Below the pieces are notes generated by a model that was not told the origin of the DNA, did no database searches, and saw nothing but the letters and a program-made list of their open reading frames with translations. This document shows positions 7,169-15,790 of a DNA stretch of 64,000 nucleotides, piece by piece. The stretch is taken from contig CAZRXY010000004.1 in assembly GCA_964604155.1 (NCBI GenBank), positions 10,300-74,299 of the forward strand. Reading direction: 5' to 3'. A program made the translations under genes and the position numbers. Within the stretch, counting starts at the first letter, position 1. Each line of letters begins with the position of its first letter. Source of the DNA: Stygibacter sp964604155 (GTDB taxonomy: Bacteria > Cloacimonadota > Cloacimonadia > Cloacimonadales > TCS61).

Positions 7169-8995
7169 ATGGAAACTGATTTTTTAAAAAATCTCGATTT
7201 TGAGAAATTGAATGCTTTGCTGGAAAGCTTCAACCGGTTAACTGGCTTATCAACCGCCATTATAGACACGGAAGGAAATATTTTAGCCAAATCAGAGTGG
7301 AAACAAATTTGCACGGAATTTCATCGTGCTCATCCCGAAACCGCTCAGTATTGTGTGATAAGCGATACCGAATTATCTAAGAAAATTGCTCAAGGTAAAA
7401 AATATCATTCTTATCAGTGCTTAAACGGATTGATAGATGTAGCTATGCCTTTAGTGATTAAAGGTAAACATATCGCTAACCTTTTTATCGGACAATTCTT
7501 TCATGAAGAACCCGATTATGATTTCTTTATAAAGCAGGCAGAAAAATATGGTTTTGATGAAAAAATATATCTGGAAGCCCTGAAAAAAGTACCGGTTGTT
7601 ACTAAAGAGTATGGACTTATCGCTATGGAACACTTCTCAAGTATGGTTCAGCTTGTAAGTGAAACTCTCTACCGGAATATCAGGCAGAATGAGCTGAACG
7701 ATGCTCTCAAAGAAAGCGAAGACCATTTCCAGTCATTATTTAATAAAGCTCCTCTTGGCTATCAGTCTCTCGATTCTGATGGATTTATTATTGATGTAAA
7801 CCAGCAATGGTTAGATACTCTTGGATATGAACGGCAGGAAGTAATCGGGAAATGGTTTGGCTGCTTTATCACCGCTGCCAATAAAGATAACTTTCGTGAG
7901 CAATTCCAAATTTTCAAAGCACAGGGACATATACATAGTGAATTTGAAATGAACCATAAAAATGGAGGAGTCTTATTCCTTGCCTTTGAAGGGAAAATTG
8001 CACATGATCTTAATGGCAATTTCAAGCAGACACATTGCATTTTTCAAGATATCACACAGTGGAAGCAGGCAGAAGAAAAGATAAAATCAAGTTATGCCCT
8101 GCTACAGATCGCCGGTAATACTGCCCATTTCGGAGGCTGGAGCGTCGATCTGGAGAAAAAAATCTGCACCTGGTCAGACGCCGTGGCTGATATTCACGAA
8201 ATGCCTCGAGGGTACGCTCCTTCACTGCAGGAAGGTATAAATTTCTACGCTCCCGAATGGCATGAAAAAATCACTCAGCTTTTTAACGACTGTGCCCAAA
8301 ATGGTATTCCCTACGATCAAGACATGGAAATTATCACAAAAAACGGAAAACGTGTCTGGGTGCGCACTATCGGAATTGCCCAAAAAGATGAGAAGGGAAA
8401 TATTATTAAAGTGGAAGGTTCATTCCAGGATATCACCCAGCGTAAAGTGCTTAGAGAAGAAATCATGCTTCTGGCTCATACTCTGAAAAGTATTAATGAA
8501 TGCGTTAGTATTGCTAATTCCCAAGATAGACTTATCTTCGTTAATGATTCTTTTATAGATACCTATGGTTACAGCAGAGAAGAATTGATCGGAAAAGATA
8601 TCAGCATTGTAGATTCGCCAAAAAATCCTCCCAATTTTCAGAAAGATATTTTTGCCGCTACTCTAAAGGGGGGCTGGTCAGGCGAAATATGGAATAAAAG
8701 AAAAGATGGAAGCGAATTCCCGATTTCTCTTTCTACCAAAATATTCTTCGATAATGAAAATAAACCCTACGCATTTATCGGAGTCGCCAAAGATATTACC
8801 GAAAGAAAACAGGCTGAAGAAAAAATCCTCAAACTCAATGAAGAACTTGAAAATAAAGTTGCTGAAAGAACCCAGGAATTACAAAAACGGGTTTCAGAAT
8901 TAGAAATATTTTATGATGCCACCATCAATCGGGAATTCCGCATCAAAGAATTGCGCGATGAAATCGAGCGGCTGAAAAATAAAAAAGGAGAATGA
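7169..8995 (+). CDS. PocR-domain, multi-PAS sensory protein without an output domain
   Basis: 608-residue soluble sensor. Residues 1-165 form a PocR-type ligand domain (CTEFHRAHPETAQYC, then YQCLNGLIDVAMPLVI and LFIGQFF), a fold implicated in binding small hydrocarbon-type ligands. Three PAS/PAC domains follow (about 180-300, 305-425, 430-548), each ending in a DITxxK/R-type PAC motif. The C terminus is a coiled coil (about 548-605, KLNEELENKVAERTQEL onward). There is no HisKA, HATPase, GGDEF, EAL or DNA-binding domain, although this coiled coil usually leads into a kinase. It ends at TGA 8995 inside a hairpin. It may act by protein contact, or be a truncated kinase. No partner gene is adjacent. 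Confidence 0.85.
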   Translation: METDFLKNLDFEKLNALLESFNRLTGLSTAIIDTEGNILAKSEWKQICTEFHRAHPETAQYCVISDTELSKKIAQGKKYHSYQCLNGLIDVAMPLVIKGKHIANLFIGQFFHEEPDYDFFIKQAEKYGFDEKIYLEALKKVPVVTKEYGLIAMEHFSSMVQLVSETLYRNIRQNELNDALKESEDHFQSLFNKAPLGYQSLDSDGFIIDVNQQWLDTLGYERQEVIGKWFGCFITAANKDNFREQFQIFKAQGHIHSEFEMNHKNGGVLFLAFEGKIAHDLNGNFKQTHCIFQDITQWKQAEEKIKSSYALLQIAGNTAHFGGWSVDLEKKICTWSDAVADIHEMPRGYAPSLQEGINFYAPEWHEKITQLFNDCAQNGIPYDQDMEIITKNGKRVWVRTIGIAQKDEKGNIIKVEGSFQDITQRKVLREEIMLLAHTLKSINECVSIANSQDRLIFVNDSFIDTYGYSREELIGKDISIVDSPKNPPNFQKDIFAATLKGGWSGEIWNKRKDGSEFPISLSTKIFFDNENKPYAFIGVAKDITERKQAEEKILKLNEELENKVAERTQELQKRVSELEIFYDATINREFRIKELRDEIERLKNKKGE

Positions 8996-9007
8996 CCTTC
9001 ATTCTCC
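8981..9007 (-). terminator. Intrinsic terminator for the zinc-ribbon gene
   Basis: A perfect 9-bp hairpin (8987-8995 with 8999-9007, 3-base loop). Read on the minus strand it is followed by six Ts (plus-strand A tract 8981-8986), the classical Rho-independent layout, and it lies just past the stop of the 9060-9305 gene. The stem contains the stop codon of the convergent plus-strand sensor gene, so it may slow transcription in both directions, though the plus side lacks a clean T run. Confidence 0.75.
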
Positions 9008-9059
9008 TCTTATAAATCTATTACGCTATAATATCTTAACGGTTTAGCAAATTCAAATG

Positions 9060-9305
9060 CTAATTCTCTTCTTCGTCATCTTCAAAAAAACTCTCGTAAT
9101 CATCATCATAATCAATGTAATCATCTTCATCTTCATCAAAATCATCATCATCCTCGTCATCTGACTCTAAATCGTCTTCATCTAAATCAAAATCATCCGA
9201 ATAATACTCATCATCTTCTTCCGAATAGACGATCTTGGCTCCGCATAAGGGACACAGCTTGAGATTAGGCTTAATCTCTTCTCCACATCTTTTACAGTAA
9301 GGCAT
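9060..9305 (-). CDS. Small zinc-ribbon protein with a poly-acidic tail
   Basis: 81 residues. The N terminus is a zinc ribbon with C4-x2-C7 and C18-x2-C21 (YCKRCGEEI; LCPLCGAKI). From about residue 29 onward nearly every residue is Asp, Glu or Tyr, giving a very strongly negative disordered tail. The start has an excellent ribosome-binding site (AGGAGGAAATT before ATG), and a strong terminator follows, so this is a genuine single-gene unit. Function unknown; similar zinc-ribbon plus acidic-tail proteins could bind basic partners or nucleic-acid-associated proteins, but that is speculation. Confidence 0.8.
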   Translation of the reverse strand: MPYCKRCGEEIKPNLKLCPLCGAKIVYSEEDDEYYSDDFDLDEDDLESDDEDDDDFDEDEDDYIDYDDDYESFFEDDEEEN

Positions 9306-9361
9306 AATTTCCTCCTTAATTTTTTTCTTAAAAGAATTACACCTGAACTAAAAACAAGGCT

Positions 9362-9390
9362 TTTAAGATTTTTGCCCCTTATTCTGTCAA
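9362..9390 (-). promoter_or_regulatory. Candidate promoter for the zinc-ribbon gene
   Basis: On the minus strand: TTGACA (9385-9390), a 17-base spacer and CTTAAA (9362-9367), about 60 bases before the start codon. The -35 is perfect and the -10 is weak. Confidence 0.35.
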
Positions 9391-9748
9391 GCACTAATAT
9401 CCTCTCTTATAATATTTCATAATTGCGTACTACAAGTTTGCTTATATATTATCTATACAATATTATTATTTTTTAAACCTCACTTACGATAGTTTTAATA
9501 TACCACTTGATACATTTCAGTTTGGATCAAGCTTGATCTGATTGAGAGTCGTTTTGCCTGCATTAGAGAGGGTTATAGTGATATTTGTAATGCAGAAAGA
9601 GAGATTGGGAGGAAAATGGTATTTTTCTAATATTTTCGGCATGTATCATAATAAATTGAAATAAAGATACTAATACTATTGTTATAATTTATTGTGTTTT
9701 CAGTGATTTTAACTTTGTCTTCGAAGGCACATTATTTCAGATGATAGA

Positions 9749-9818
9749 AAGCCTGCGAACAAGTTTCGTCTAATACTTTTCTGAGAGTGGCAGAAATATG
9801 CAAGGTCTCGGCAGGCTT
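9749..9818. other. Inverted-repeat segment able to fold as a multi-branched structure
   Basis: Outer arms AAGCCTGC (9749-9756) and GCAGGCTT (9811-9818) are perfect 8-bp complements. Inside them, CGAA/TTCG (9756-9759 with 9765-9768, 5-base loop) and TTTCTG/CAGAAA (9778-9783 with 9791-9796, 7-base loop) form two further hairpins, so the whole can draw as a multi-branch junction. There is no terminator T run. It could be a small RNA, a palindromic repeat unit or a decayed gene. The direction is unknown. Confidence 0.25.
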
Positions 9819-9881
9819 CGGGTCGCCCCAGGAGATAAGCCGCAGTCTAGAGTTTGTTAGCAAAAAATGGTTTTGAATTTC

Positions 9882-9912
9882 TTGACAAATATCAGAGGCG
9901 GAAAGGAATAAA
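9882..9912 (+). promoter_or_regulatory. Candidate murJ-uvrC promoter
   Basis: TTGACA at 9882-9887, with the weak -10-like AATAAA at 9907-9912 (19-base spacer), just ahead of the murJ start. Confidence 0.3.
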
Positions 9913-9935
9913 AAAAAAGAAGTTGTTTATGGAGC

Positions 9936-11456
9936 ATGATGAGTAACAGGTTATTGGCACGTAATATAGGTTCTATGGGGATTGCTGTATTTATAAGCAG
10001 GATATTTGGCTTGGTGCGTGATATTATCATGACAGCAGTATTCGGCACCAGTTGGATAGCGGATGCCTTCCAGGTAGGATTTCAGATTCCGAATTTACTT
10101 CGCAAGCTGTTTGGTGAGGGAGCGTTATCCTCGGCATTTGTTCCGGTTTACAATGAGATAGGGATCAAAGAGGGTCGAGAGCGTCAGATTCGCTTTGCAC
10201 TTAACATAATCTCAATATTGAGTTTATTTCTCTTGTTTTTGTGTCTGGTGGGGATATTGGCGGCGCCCCTCATTGTTCGCCTTCTTGCTCCGGGGTTTGA
10301 TGCACAGCGTTATGAATTGACCGTAAAGCTAACGCGTCTTCTTTTTCCCTATTTATATTTGATTGGATTATCATCGACTTTGATAGCGATTCTCAATTCG
10401 CATGACCGTTTTTTTATTCCGGGATTATCATCTGCCTTTTTGAATATCGGGATAGTGCTGTCTATATCATTATACCAGCTATTTAATCCCCAGTCCAGTT
10501 TAGAGGAAAAGATATACTCAGCAGCAGCGGGAGTTCTTTTGGGAGGAGTGCTGCAGACAATCATCAATTTTCCTTTAATGGCTCGGACGGGTTATAAATT
10601 TATGCCCTATATAAACCTGAGAGATAAGACTGTATCCATAGTGGGCAGGTTATTTTTGCCGGGAGTGATAGGCATGGCAATCCGCCAGGTCAATCTGGCG
10701 GCAGACATGATAATAGCCTCATTTCTGCCAGCCGGCAGTATTGCAGCTTTAAATTACGGCAACAGGCTCATGCAATTGCCTTTGGGTATCATAGGCATCT
10801 CGGCAGGGGTTGCGGTGCTGCCCTTATTCAGCAGATATACTGCGGAAAAGAACTGGCAGAAGCTCAGTGACAGCTTTCGGTTCGGGATAGTGAGCATCTA
10901 TTATCTTATGCTGCCCATAACGGCAATAATCATAGCATTAGGCAGTGATCTGGTAAGGATCATATTTATGCGTGGAGCCTTTGATGAGCAATCATTGCAA
11001 ATGACAAATTATGCTTTGGTCTTTTATTCGCTGGGGCTTGTATATTATTCTTTAAACCGTCAATTGATCCCGCTGTTTTATGCTCAGAAAGATACCAGGA
11101 CGCCGGTGAAGATTTCGGCATTTATCATACTCTTAAATATACTGCTGAATATAATATTGATGCAATGGCTGGCTCACGGAGGACTGGCTTTAGCTACTTC
11201 AGTCTCTGCCTATGTGCATTATCATGTATTAAGATATTATTTAAAAAAGAAATATGCGCAAATCCGGTTTCCCAGTCTTGCGATAGTGATCAGTAAAATT
11301 GTGATCTTCAGCAGTGTAATATTCATAATATTATGCCTGTTGAAGGGGTTATATACACCGGTAGATTTCTGGACATCTGCCTTGAGGCTGGCGGTGCTGT
11401 TAACAATATCGGGAGTACTGCTGCTGGGTGGCAGAAAAGTTCTCCGGATCAGCTAA
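9936..11456 (+). CDS. murJ: MurJ: lipid II flippase
   Basis: Polytopic inner-membrane protein of the MOP superfamily that moves lipid-linked peptidoglycan precursor to the periplasmic face. At 506 residues with about 14 hydrophobic segments it has the usual MurJ size. The N terminus is typical: SMGIAVFISRIFGLVRDII, then FQVGFQIPNLLRKLFGEGALSSAFVP, the most conserved MurJ stretch, with its cavity arginines. Two adjacent ATGs (9936, 9939) sit close behind GGAG (9931-9934); the second has the better spacing. uvrC follows after 6 bases, so the two share a transcript. Confidence 0.93.
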   Translation: MMSNRLLARNIGSMGIAVFISRIFGLVRDIIMTAVFGTSWIADAFQVGFQIPNLLRKLFGEGALSSAFVPVYNEIGIKEGRERQIRFALNIISILSLFLLFLCLVGILAAPLIVRLLAPGFDAQRYELTVKLTRLLFPYLYLIGLSSTLIAILNSHDRFFIPGLSSAFLNIGIVLSISLYQLFNPQSSLEEKIYSAAAGVLLGGVLQTIINFPLMARTGYKFMPYINLRDKTVSIVGRLFLPGVIGMAIRQVNLAADMIIASFLPAGSIAALNYGNRLMQLPLGIIGISAGVAVLPLFSRYTAEKNWQKLSDSFRFGIVSIYYLMLPITAIIIALGSDLVRIIFMRGAFDEQSLQMTNYALVFYSLGLVYYSLNRQLIPLFYAQKDTRTPVKISAFIILLNILLNIILMQWLAHGGLALATSVSAYVHYHVLRYYLKKKYAQIRFPSLAIVISKIVIFSSVIFIILCLLKGLYTPVDFWTSALRLAVLLTISGVLLLGGRKVLRIS

Positions 11457-11462
11457 GATACT

Positions 11463-13280
11463 ATGGACGAAACACTCAGACGTAAACTTGATCTTGTTCC
11501 AGCAAAACCTGGTTGCTATCTGATGAAGGGAAAGGATGGCAAGATTATCTATGCAGGTAAAGCGAAGCTTTTGAATCACCGTTTGCGGAGTTACTTTAAT
11601 AATTCGCAGAAAGATGCAAAGACAGCCGAATTAGTGGAAAAGATCAGAGATTTTGATTATATAATAGTCAATACAGAGAGAGAGGCTTTGATACTGGAGA
11701 ATAACCTGATCAAAGAGCATCTCCCCCGCTACAATGTATCGCTTCGGGATGACAAGCAATTCCCCTTTATCGCGATCACTACTGAGGCATATCCCCGCAT
11801 ATTTGTAACCAGACAGACGCCAAAAAACGGTTCACGCTATTTTGGTCCTTTCACGGATGTACGAGCTTTAAGGCGAACTTTGCGGCTTTTGGAATGGGTG
11901 TTTCCTCATCGTACCTGCAAGCGGATAATCCCCAGAGATGAGATCAAATACCAGAAAGCCTGCTTAAATTATCAGATGAATAAATGTTCTGCGCCCTGTA
12001 TAGGTAAAATCACTTATGCCGATTATCAAAAAATTATTCGGAAGATCACAAAATTCTTAGATGGTCGTAATGAAGAGATACTGGAGCAATTGCGAGAAGA
12101 GATGCAGGAAGCATCGGACTCGCTGAGATTTGAAGAGGCGGCAGCATTGAGGGATAAGATTGAAGGTATCCAACGGGTAAACCGCAACAGGACTCTTTTT
12201 TTTGAGGACTTTAAGGACCGTGATATCATAGGAATCTATAAAGAAGATCAACGGGCAGCGGTGGCAGTGATAAAAATTGTAGAAGGCAAGATGCTGACAA
12301 AAGAGACCTATACAATGAAAAATGTGGAAAAGAGCGAAGAGTCAGAGATAATTTCTGCCTTTATCTCTCAATATTACGAAAGCAGATTGGATTCATTACC
12401 ATGGCGGATATTACTTCAGGTAAAGCCGGATGATTTTGAATATCTGGATGAGTTATTTCACAGAAGATTGCAGGTGCCGCAACGGGGTGAGATAATGCAA
12501 TTGATAAAGATAGCAGCAGATAATGCATTTAACCGGGTGGAAGAAGATAAGCTGATGCACCTGCGATCTAAGAACCGCACAATATATCCTGTTAAAGATC
12601 TAAAAGATAAATTAAACCTGAAACTATTACCCCGCAAGATGATTTGTCTCGATATCTCCAATATACAGGGCACGGATGTGGTTGCCTCGCTGGTATATTT
12701 TGAGAATGGCAAACCGAAGAAGAAAAATTACCGTAATTTTATCATACGCAGCTTTGCTGGTCAGAACGATTTTGCAGCGATGCAGGAGACAATGACGCGA
12801 TATATGAGCAAAGTGGAAGCAATTGACAAGCCTGATTTGATAGTGATAGATGGTGGCAAGGGTCAATTGAACAGTGCCGTGAGTATTTTGGAGAATCTGG
12901 GAATAACAGATATCGAGATAATTTCGCTGGCAAAGCGTGTAGAAGAAGTATTTATGCCCAATCACACAGATTCGATCTTTTTGCCGCGTTCTTCGGCGGC
13001 ATTAAGGTTATTGATAAATATCCGAGATGAGAGCCATAATGAAGCGGTGAGATTTCACCGGAAGCGGAGACAGAAGCGGACTTTGAAAAGCGAGCTGGAT
13101 GAAATCCCCGGGATAGGAGCCAAGATGAGATTTTTATTATTAAAGGAATTTGGTTCGGTAGAAAGGATCAGAAAGGCAAAATATGAAGAATTAGTCAGCG
13201 TTAAAGGAATAGGTCCGCAATTGGCGAGAAAGATAATGGAATCGGTAAAAGAGAAAGGGGATGCATCGCCGGATATGTGA
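11463..13280 (+). CDS. uvrC: UvrC: excinuclease ABC subunit C
   Basis: Makes both incisions in nucleotide excision repair together with UvrB. 605 residues, normal length. It has an N-terminal GIY-YIG nuclease (PGCYLMKGKDGKIIYAGKAK, then LRSYF) and a cysteine-containing linker with KACLNYQMNKCSAPC. The UVR motif lies near 200-235 (LRFEEAAALRDKI), followed by the RNase H-like 3'-half nuclease (DISNIQGTDVVAS, VIDGGKGQL, DESHNEAVRFHR) and a C-terminal helix-hairpin-helix pair (about 540-600). The usual DISH reads DISN here, a tolerated variation. It is the second gene of the murJ-uvrC pair and converges on the Gld-like cassette with a 21-base gap. Confidence 0.95.
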   Translation: MDETLRRKLDLVPAKPGCYLMKGKDGKIIYAGKAKLLNHRLRSYFNNSQKDAKTAELVEKIRDFDYIIVNTEREALILENNLIKEHLPRYNVSLRDDKQFPFIAITTEAYPRIFVTRQTPKNGSRYFGPFTDVRALRRTLRLLEWVFPHRTCKRIIPRDEIKYQKACLNYQMNKCSAPCIGKITYADYQKIIRKITKFLDGRNEEILEQLREEMQEASDSLRFEEAAALRDKIEGIQRVNRNRTLFFEDFKDRDIIGIYKEDQRAAVAVIKIVEGKMLTKETYTMKNVEKSEESEIISAFISQYYESRLDSLPWRILLQVKPDDFEYLDELFHRRLQVPQRGEIMQLIKIAADNAFNRVEEDKLMHLRSKNRTIYPVKDLKDKLNLKLLPRKMICLDISNIQGTDVVASLVYFENGKPKKKNYRNFIIRSFAGQNDFAAMQETMTRYMSKVEAIDKPDLIVIDGGKGQLNSAVSILENLGITDIEIISLAKRVEEVFMPNHTDSIFLPRSSAALRLLINIRDESHNEAVRFHRKRRQKRTLKSELDEIPGIGAKMRFLLLKEFGSVERIRKAKYEELVSVKGIGPQLARKIMESVKEKGDASPDM

Positions 13281-13301
13281 TGCACCCCCCAGGCAAAATC
13301 C

Positions 13302-14219
13302 TTATTTAAAGTCTTCTGCTTTCTTTATAAATTTATTCATATTAGATTCATATTGCACGTATAGGGTCTGTGTATCATTATTAAGCTGAACCACGTATTT
13401 TTTATCTTCGTATGGGGCATAGCGAAGATAATAAGTATCTCCGTTCCACATTTCTATACCAAGTTGGAGCGATGGGTTTTGAAGAGCAGTGGCATAGTCA
13501 TCGAATTTACCATCAACAAAATCTGAGGCAGCAAATCTCTTGAAGCTTGACTTAATAGAATTAAGGGTAGAATTATCATCTTCCAGAAAGAAATTTTCTA
13601 TTTCATCGGCATATTCCCAAAGGGAATCAGATTGAGTAAGAGTATAGCCTACATCATCGGAGACCACCATAAATTTGGTAATCTGTTCCGGGTCGATCTC
13701 AATGATTTCGCGCCTGCGCCAGGAGCCTAAGACAGGCTTGATGATGCTTGCGATATTAGTTTCCAGGAGAAATACTTCATTAGAGCCAAGTTTTCTCACC
13801 GGGGTAACACTATAACTACTGCTTTTTCCCACCAGCACATCATCTAAAATCTTACCGTTTGTGTCATAGGTTTTAAAGTGGGTAGCCAGCGAATCTAAGA
13901 GGCTGTATTTTTCCAGTGAAGCCACATTTTCCGAGACGGGAATAGTAGATGCTTCTGCTCTGAGAACGGTATCAAAGATTTTCTCCATTTTTCCTACCTG
14001 CAATTGCCAGGTAACAGGATAATCTATAATCCAATCGAAGCCTTGTTTGGCAAGATGAAGTGTATCTGAGGCTTGTGCGATTTCAATCCGGGAGACGGAA
14101 TTTGAGTCAGCGGTAAAGAAATTGAATCTTTTTTCCTGGCTGCTATCCATGCTTGCGATCAGATAGATAATCACCAGCACAACCAGCACTACAAGATATG
14201 TAAGAGTTTTCTTATTCAT
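13302..14219 (-). CDS. DUF4340-type membrane-anchored periplasmic protein
   Basis: 305 residues with one N-terminal membrane anchor (LTYLVVLVVLVIIYLIASM) and a large extracytoplasmic beta-rich region, as in DUF4340 proteins that accompany GldG-like ABC systems. The central DVLVGKSSSYSVTPVRKLGSNEVFLL matches the repeated DUF4340 motif, where a 'xG' strand is followed by a value reported as 'VYLV'-like. It overlaps the end of the GldG-like gene by 8 bases and is the last gene of the cassette. The exact role is unknown; I infer that it is an accessory to the ABC exporter. Confidence 0.75.
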   Translation of the reverse strand: MNKKTLTYLVVLVVLVIIYLIASMDSSQEKRFNFFTADSNSVSRIEIAQASDTLHLAKQGFDWIIDYPVTWQLQVGKMEKIFDTVLRAEASTIPVSENVASLEKYSLLDSLATHFKTYDTNGKILDDVLVGKSSSYSVTPVRKLGSNEVFLLETNIASIIKPVLGSWRRREIIEIDPEQITKFMVVSDDVGYTLTQSDSLWEYADEIENFFLEDDNSTLNSIKSSFKRFAASDFVDGKFDDYATALQNPSLQLGIEMWNGDTYYLRYAPYEDKKYVVQLNNDTQTLYVQYESNMNKFIKKAEDFK

Positions 14220-15780
14220 AAAGATCTCCTATTCTAATTTTTCTACGTGATTCTTTTCTCCAGCGGAGGATGCCATAAACGATGAGCAGCAGAGATGGCA
14301 GGAGGATATTTAGCCATTTGATGATCTGGCGAGTAGAATTTTTAACCGGTTTCAGTGGTCTATATTCGGTTTCGCGTGATCTAATCTCTATCAGACCCTC
14401 GTCGCCAGCCAGATAATCTACAGAATTGATGACAAAAGTTTGATTACCTTCGGCTTTACCGGCAGCGTCTTCACGCATAAAATTACTACTGGGCACAAAG
14501 ATGATACGGGCATTAGAAGTGGAAGGGATAAGATCGGGATAATCAGGATCATCAGCGAAATAGCTGATCATCTCACCGGAATAAAATCCACCCAGGATTT
14601 TTTTACCCTCCTTGAGCATCGCCCTCAAGTCTTGCTGCATATATTTATTATATCCTATATCAAAGCGTGGTCCAGTAGTTTGACCAGAATGAGCAGAGCT
14701 GTATAAAAGAGGCTGGAAATTGCTTATCACTTTCGTGGTATCCAGTTCTGAGACAAAAATCATCTGCACAACATCTATGTTTTTCACGATCGGATTAGCT
14801 TTATTTCTATTAGTGACAATTGGAAAGAAGGGGTATTCTACCGGGGTATTAAAACGGAATATCCCCTGCTGTCTGGTGATGGATATCTGTCCACATTCTG
14901 CATCAGCGACCAAGTTCTTTTTAGCTGCGATACCATAGCTTTCTAAGAGGTTAAGAAAATTGGATTCATAAACTGAGGCAGAGGCACTTTGGATATCTGC
15001 CTTCACTCTGTCCTGGAATATCAAAACATTCCCGCCCTGCATAATATACTGGTCAAGGTTATAAAGCTGTTCCTGCGAGAGGCTGTCCGCCACAGCAGTG
15101 ATGAGAAGTGCGTCTGTATCAATAGTGATGGGTTCTTCTAATTTAGTATCAATGAGTTCATAGCTTTCGCTTATCATTTCCCGCATAGTTTGATAGGGAG
15201 AAGCCGTCTGCCCCATACCCAGGGCAATATCTTCCTGATCTGCCGAATAAAAAGCTACCTGCTTCATTTTTTGAGCGGAGATTTTTTTTACAGATTTGGT
15301 GATATCATATTCCAGTCCTTGGGTATTCTGAATAAATGGTATGGATTCCACCTTATCCTGATAGAGGAATGCCAAACCCATATAAATCTCTCTGAGAACA
15401 AGCTGATCCTGCTCATTGACCCTCATGGTCATGGGCTGAATATTATATTTTTGTGCTTCTTCCTTGAGCCCTTCTTCATCTTTGGGATCAACGAATTCGA
15501 ATCTGAGTTTTCCGCCGGAATATGCTCGGTATTCATCGAGCAGATCGCGGGTAAATCTGCCGGCATCGGCATATTGCCCAGGCAGAGATTTGGAGAAATA
15601 TGCTTTAACTACCAGCCTGTCGTCCAGGTTTTTTACTGCCTGTTTTGAGGCTTTAGACAGAGAATAAATCTTGCCTTTAGAAAAATCGAGACGGCTGAAA
15701 AATGTCTGGGATAACAAGGTTATAAAGATAACTATCACCACCAGAATGATAAAATTTATCCAGTTTGATTTATTATTCAT
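14212..15780 (-). CDS. GldG-like auxiliary protein of an ABC transporter
   Basis: About 522 residues: an N-terminal membrane segment (NFIILVVIVIFITLLSQTFF), a GldG/intraflagellar-transport-like extracytoplasmic domain (LSKASKQAVKNLDDRLVVKAYFSKSLPGQYA, FVDPKDEEGLKEEAQKYNI) and a second membrane helix near the C terminus (IIKWLNILLPSLLLIVYGILRW). Start placed at ATG 15780 (or 15783) because AGGAGATTAATGATG lies there; the longer frame to 15828 would overlap the permease gene. In Bacteroidota GldG works with GldF and GldA; similar systems also occur in non-gliding bacteria, so motility should not be assumed. Confidence 0.82.
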   Translation of the reverse strand: MNNKSNWINFIILVVIVIFITLLSQTFFSRLDFSKGKIYSLSKASKQAVKNLDDRLVVKAYFSKSLPGQYADAGRFTRDLLDEYRAYSGGKLRFEFVDPKDEEGLKEEAQKYNIQPMTMRVNEQDQLVLREIYMGLAFLYQDKVESIPFIQNTQGLEYDITKSVKKISAQKMKQVAFYSADQEDIALGMGQTASPYQTMREMISESYELIDTKLEEPITIDTDALLITAVADSLSQEQLYNLDQYIMQGGNVLIFQDRVKADIQSASASVYESNFLNLLESYGIAAKKNLVADAECGQISITRQQGIFRFNTPVEYPFFPIVTNRNKANPIVKNIDVVQMIFVSELDTTKVISNFQPLLYSSAHSGQTTGPRFDIGYNKYMQQDLRAMLKEGKKILGGFYSGEMISYFADDPDYPDLIPSTSNARIIFVPSSNFMREDAAGKAEGNQTFVINSVDYLAGDEGLIEIRSRETEYRPLKPVKNSTRQIIKWLNILLPSLLLIVYGILRWRKESRRKIRIGDLYE

Positions 15781-15790
15781 CATTAATCTC

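Larger units (their letters stand above)
9306..9935. other. Gene-poor 630-base region upstream of murJ
   Basis: No convincing gene. It contains the promoter region of the zinc-ribbon gene at the left, an AT-rich stretch (9400-9480), a 39-codon open stretch without a start (about 9535-9654), a foldable inverted-repeat segment (9749-9818) and a candidate murJ promoter (9882). The GC content rises noticeably at 9745-9850, unlike the flanking AT-rich DNA, which suggests a structured RNA, a repeat or a gene remnant. Confidence 0.5.

Noticed and set aside
9535..9654. A 39-codon open stretch with ESRFACIREGYSDICNAERE resembling a fragment of a homing-endonuclease-associated repeat
   Set aside because: No start codon, only one short motif-like block, and the downstream residues do not continue the pattern; probably chance.
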